DNA of 64,000 nucleotides from Anthracocystis setariae (Eukaryota > Basidiomycota > Ustilaginomycetes > Ustilaginales > Ustilaginaceae), in contig CAKMXJ010000002.1 in assembly GCA_928724745.1 (NCBI GenBank), forward strand, positions 1,364,001 to 1,428,000, written 5' to 3'. Positions within the stretch are counted from its first letter, which is position 1. Each line of letters begins with the position of its first letter. This document shows positions 63,761 to 64,000 of the stretch, piece by piece. A model generated the notes under the pieces. It was given only the letters and a program-made list of their open reading frames with translations. It was not told where the DNA came from and ran no database searches. Position numbers and translations under genes: made by a program.

Positions 63761-64000
63761 CTATTGACTGCGGCTCTTATCCTCGAAAGCTCTCGCATTT
63801 CTGGCTCCTTCCCCCTCCTCATACGGTGGTGGACTCGCCATCAACGGTCTCTGTTCCGCCATCCCACTTTTGTTGGCAAAAAACGCATTGACGTCGTCCT
63901 TCCTATCGTCATCCTGACTGCCCAGCGACTCGAGATCGACATCCTGCGACATTCTCGATCGCCTCGAGCCGTGACTAGGTGTTGGACTTGGCCCCCTCCA
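63761..64000 (-). CDS. C-terminal end of an unidentified protein (partial, runs off the window)
   Basis: The frame is open from the stop at 63761 to the window edge (80 codons). The visible C-terminus is hydrophilic: TPSHGSRRSRMSQDVDLESL, DDDRKDDVNAFF, PLMASPPPYEEGEG and a final FEDKSRSQ. PPPY is a PPxY motif of the kind bound by Rsp5-type WW-domain ubiquitin ligases, which suggests the cytosolic tail of a membrane or trafficking protein. The rest of the gene is outside the window, so no family can be given. Confidence 0.65.
   Translation of the reverse strand, partial: WRGPSPTPSHGSRRSRMSQDVDLESLGSQDDDRKDDVNAFFANKSGMAEQRPLMASPPPYEEGEGARNARAFEDKSRSQ

Overview
The window is eukaryotic nuclear DNA from a basidiomycete fungus, most likely a smut of the Ustilago type (Ustilago maydis or a near relative). 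The reasons are the gene structure (mostly uninterrupted reading frames, a few short GT-AG introns), compact but not operonic gene spacing, GC-rich CT-tailed leaders, and a MAP kinase kinase that reads as Fuz7. I could not run a database search, so the species is inferred. I find no rRNA, tRNA, CRISPR array or intact transposon.

Layout, left to right: dihydroorotase (-, one intron); omega/xi-type glutathione transferase (+); the MAPKK Fuz7 (-); about 4.9 kb without a supported gene; a large low-complexity secreted protein ending in a double-psi beta-barrel domain (+); UDP-glucose:glycoprotein glucosyltransferase with a C-terminal HDEL (+); a nuclear SLX4-like zinc-finger protein (-); a Sos7-like kinetochore protein (+); a SWIM+RING protein (+); an SCY1 pseudokinase (+); the PP1 inhibitor Ypi1 (-, one intron); an aquaglyceroporin (-); an unrecognised 1112-residue protein (-); 3.3 kb of intergenic DNA; ESCRT-III Vps24 (+, three introns); histones H2B (-) and H2A (+, one intron) as a divergent pair; a PPIL1-type cyclophilin (-, one intron) head to head with COG1 (+); an Rco1-like PHD protein (+, one intron); a secreted GH125 mannosidase (-); ribosomal protein eL29 (+, intron inside the start codon); an unrecognised 234-residue protein (-); Erg4 sterol reductase (+); a mitochondrial NAD+/folate-type carrier (+); and the 3' end of a gene running off the right edge (-).

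Most genes are core housekeeping: pyrimidine synthesis, ER glycoprotein quality control, Golgi tethering, endosomal sorting, chromatin, kinetochore and ergosterol synthesis. Fuz7 is the mating and pathogenicity cascade kinase in smuts. The most unusual gene is the secreted protein at 9483-11642: a ten-fold array of N-glycosylation sequons, a duplicated cysteine module and an acidic-cysteine block in front of a conserved expansin-like barrel. Intergenic DNA is marked by runs of about 30 T/A near start codons, CT tracts directly before start codons, and scattered TACAGTA-type palindromic clusters. No feature is strong enough to be called a new multi-gene system.
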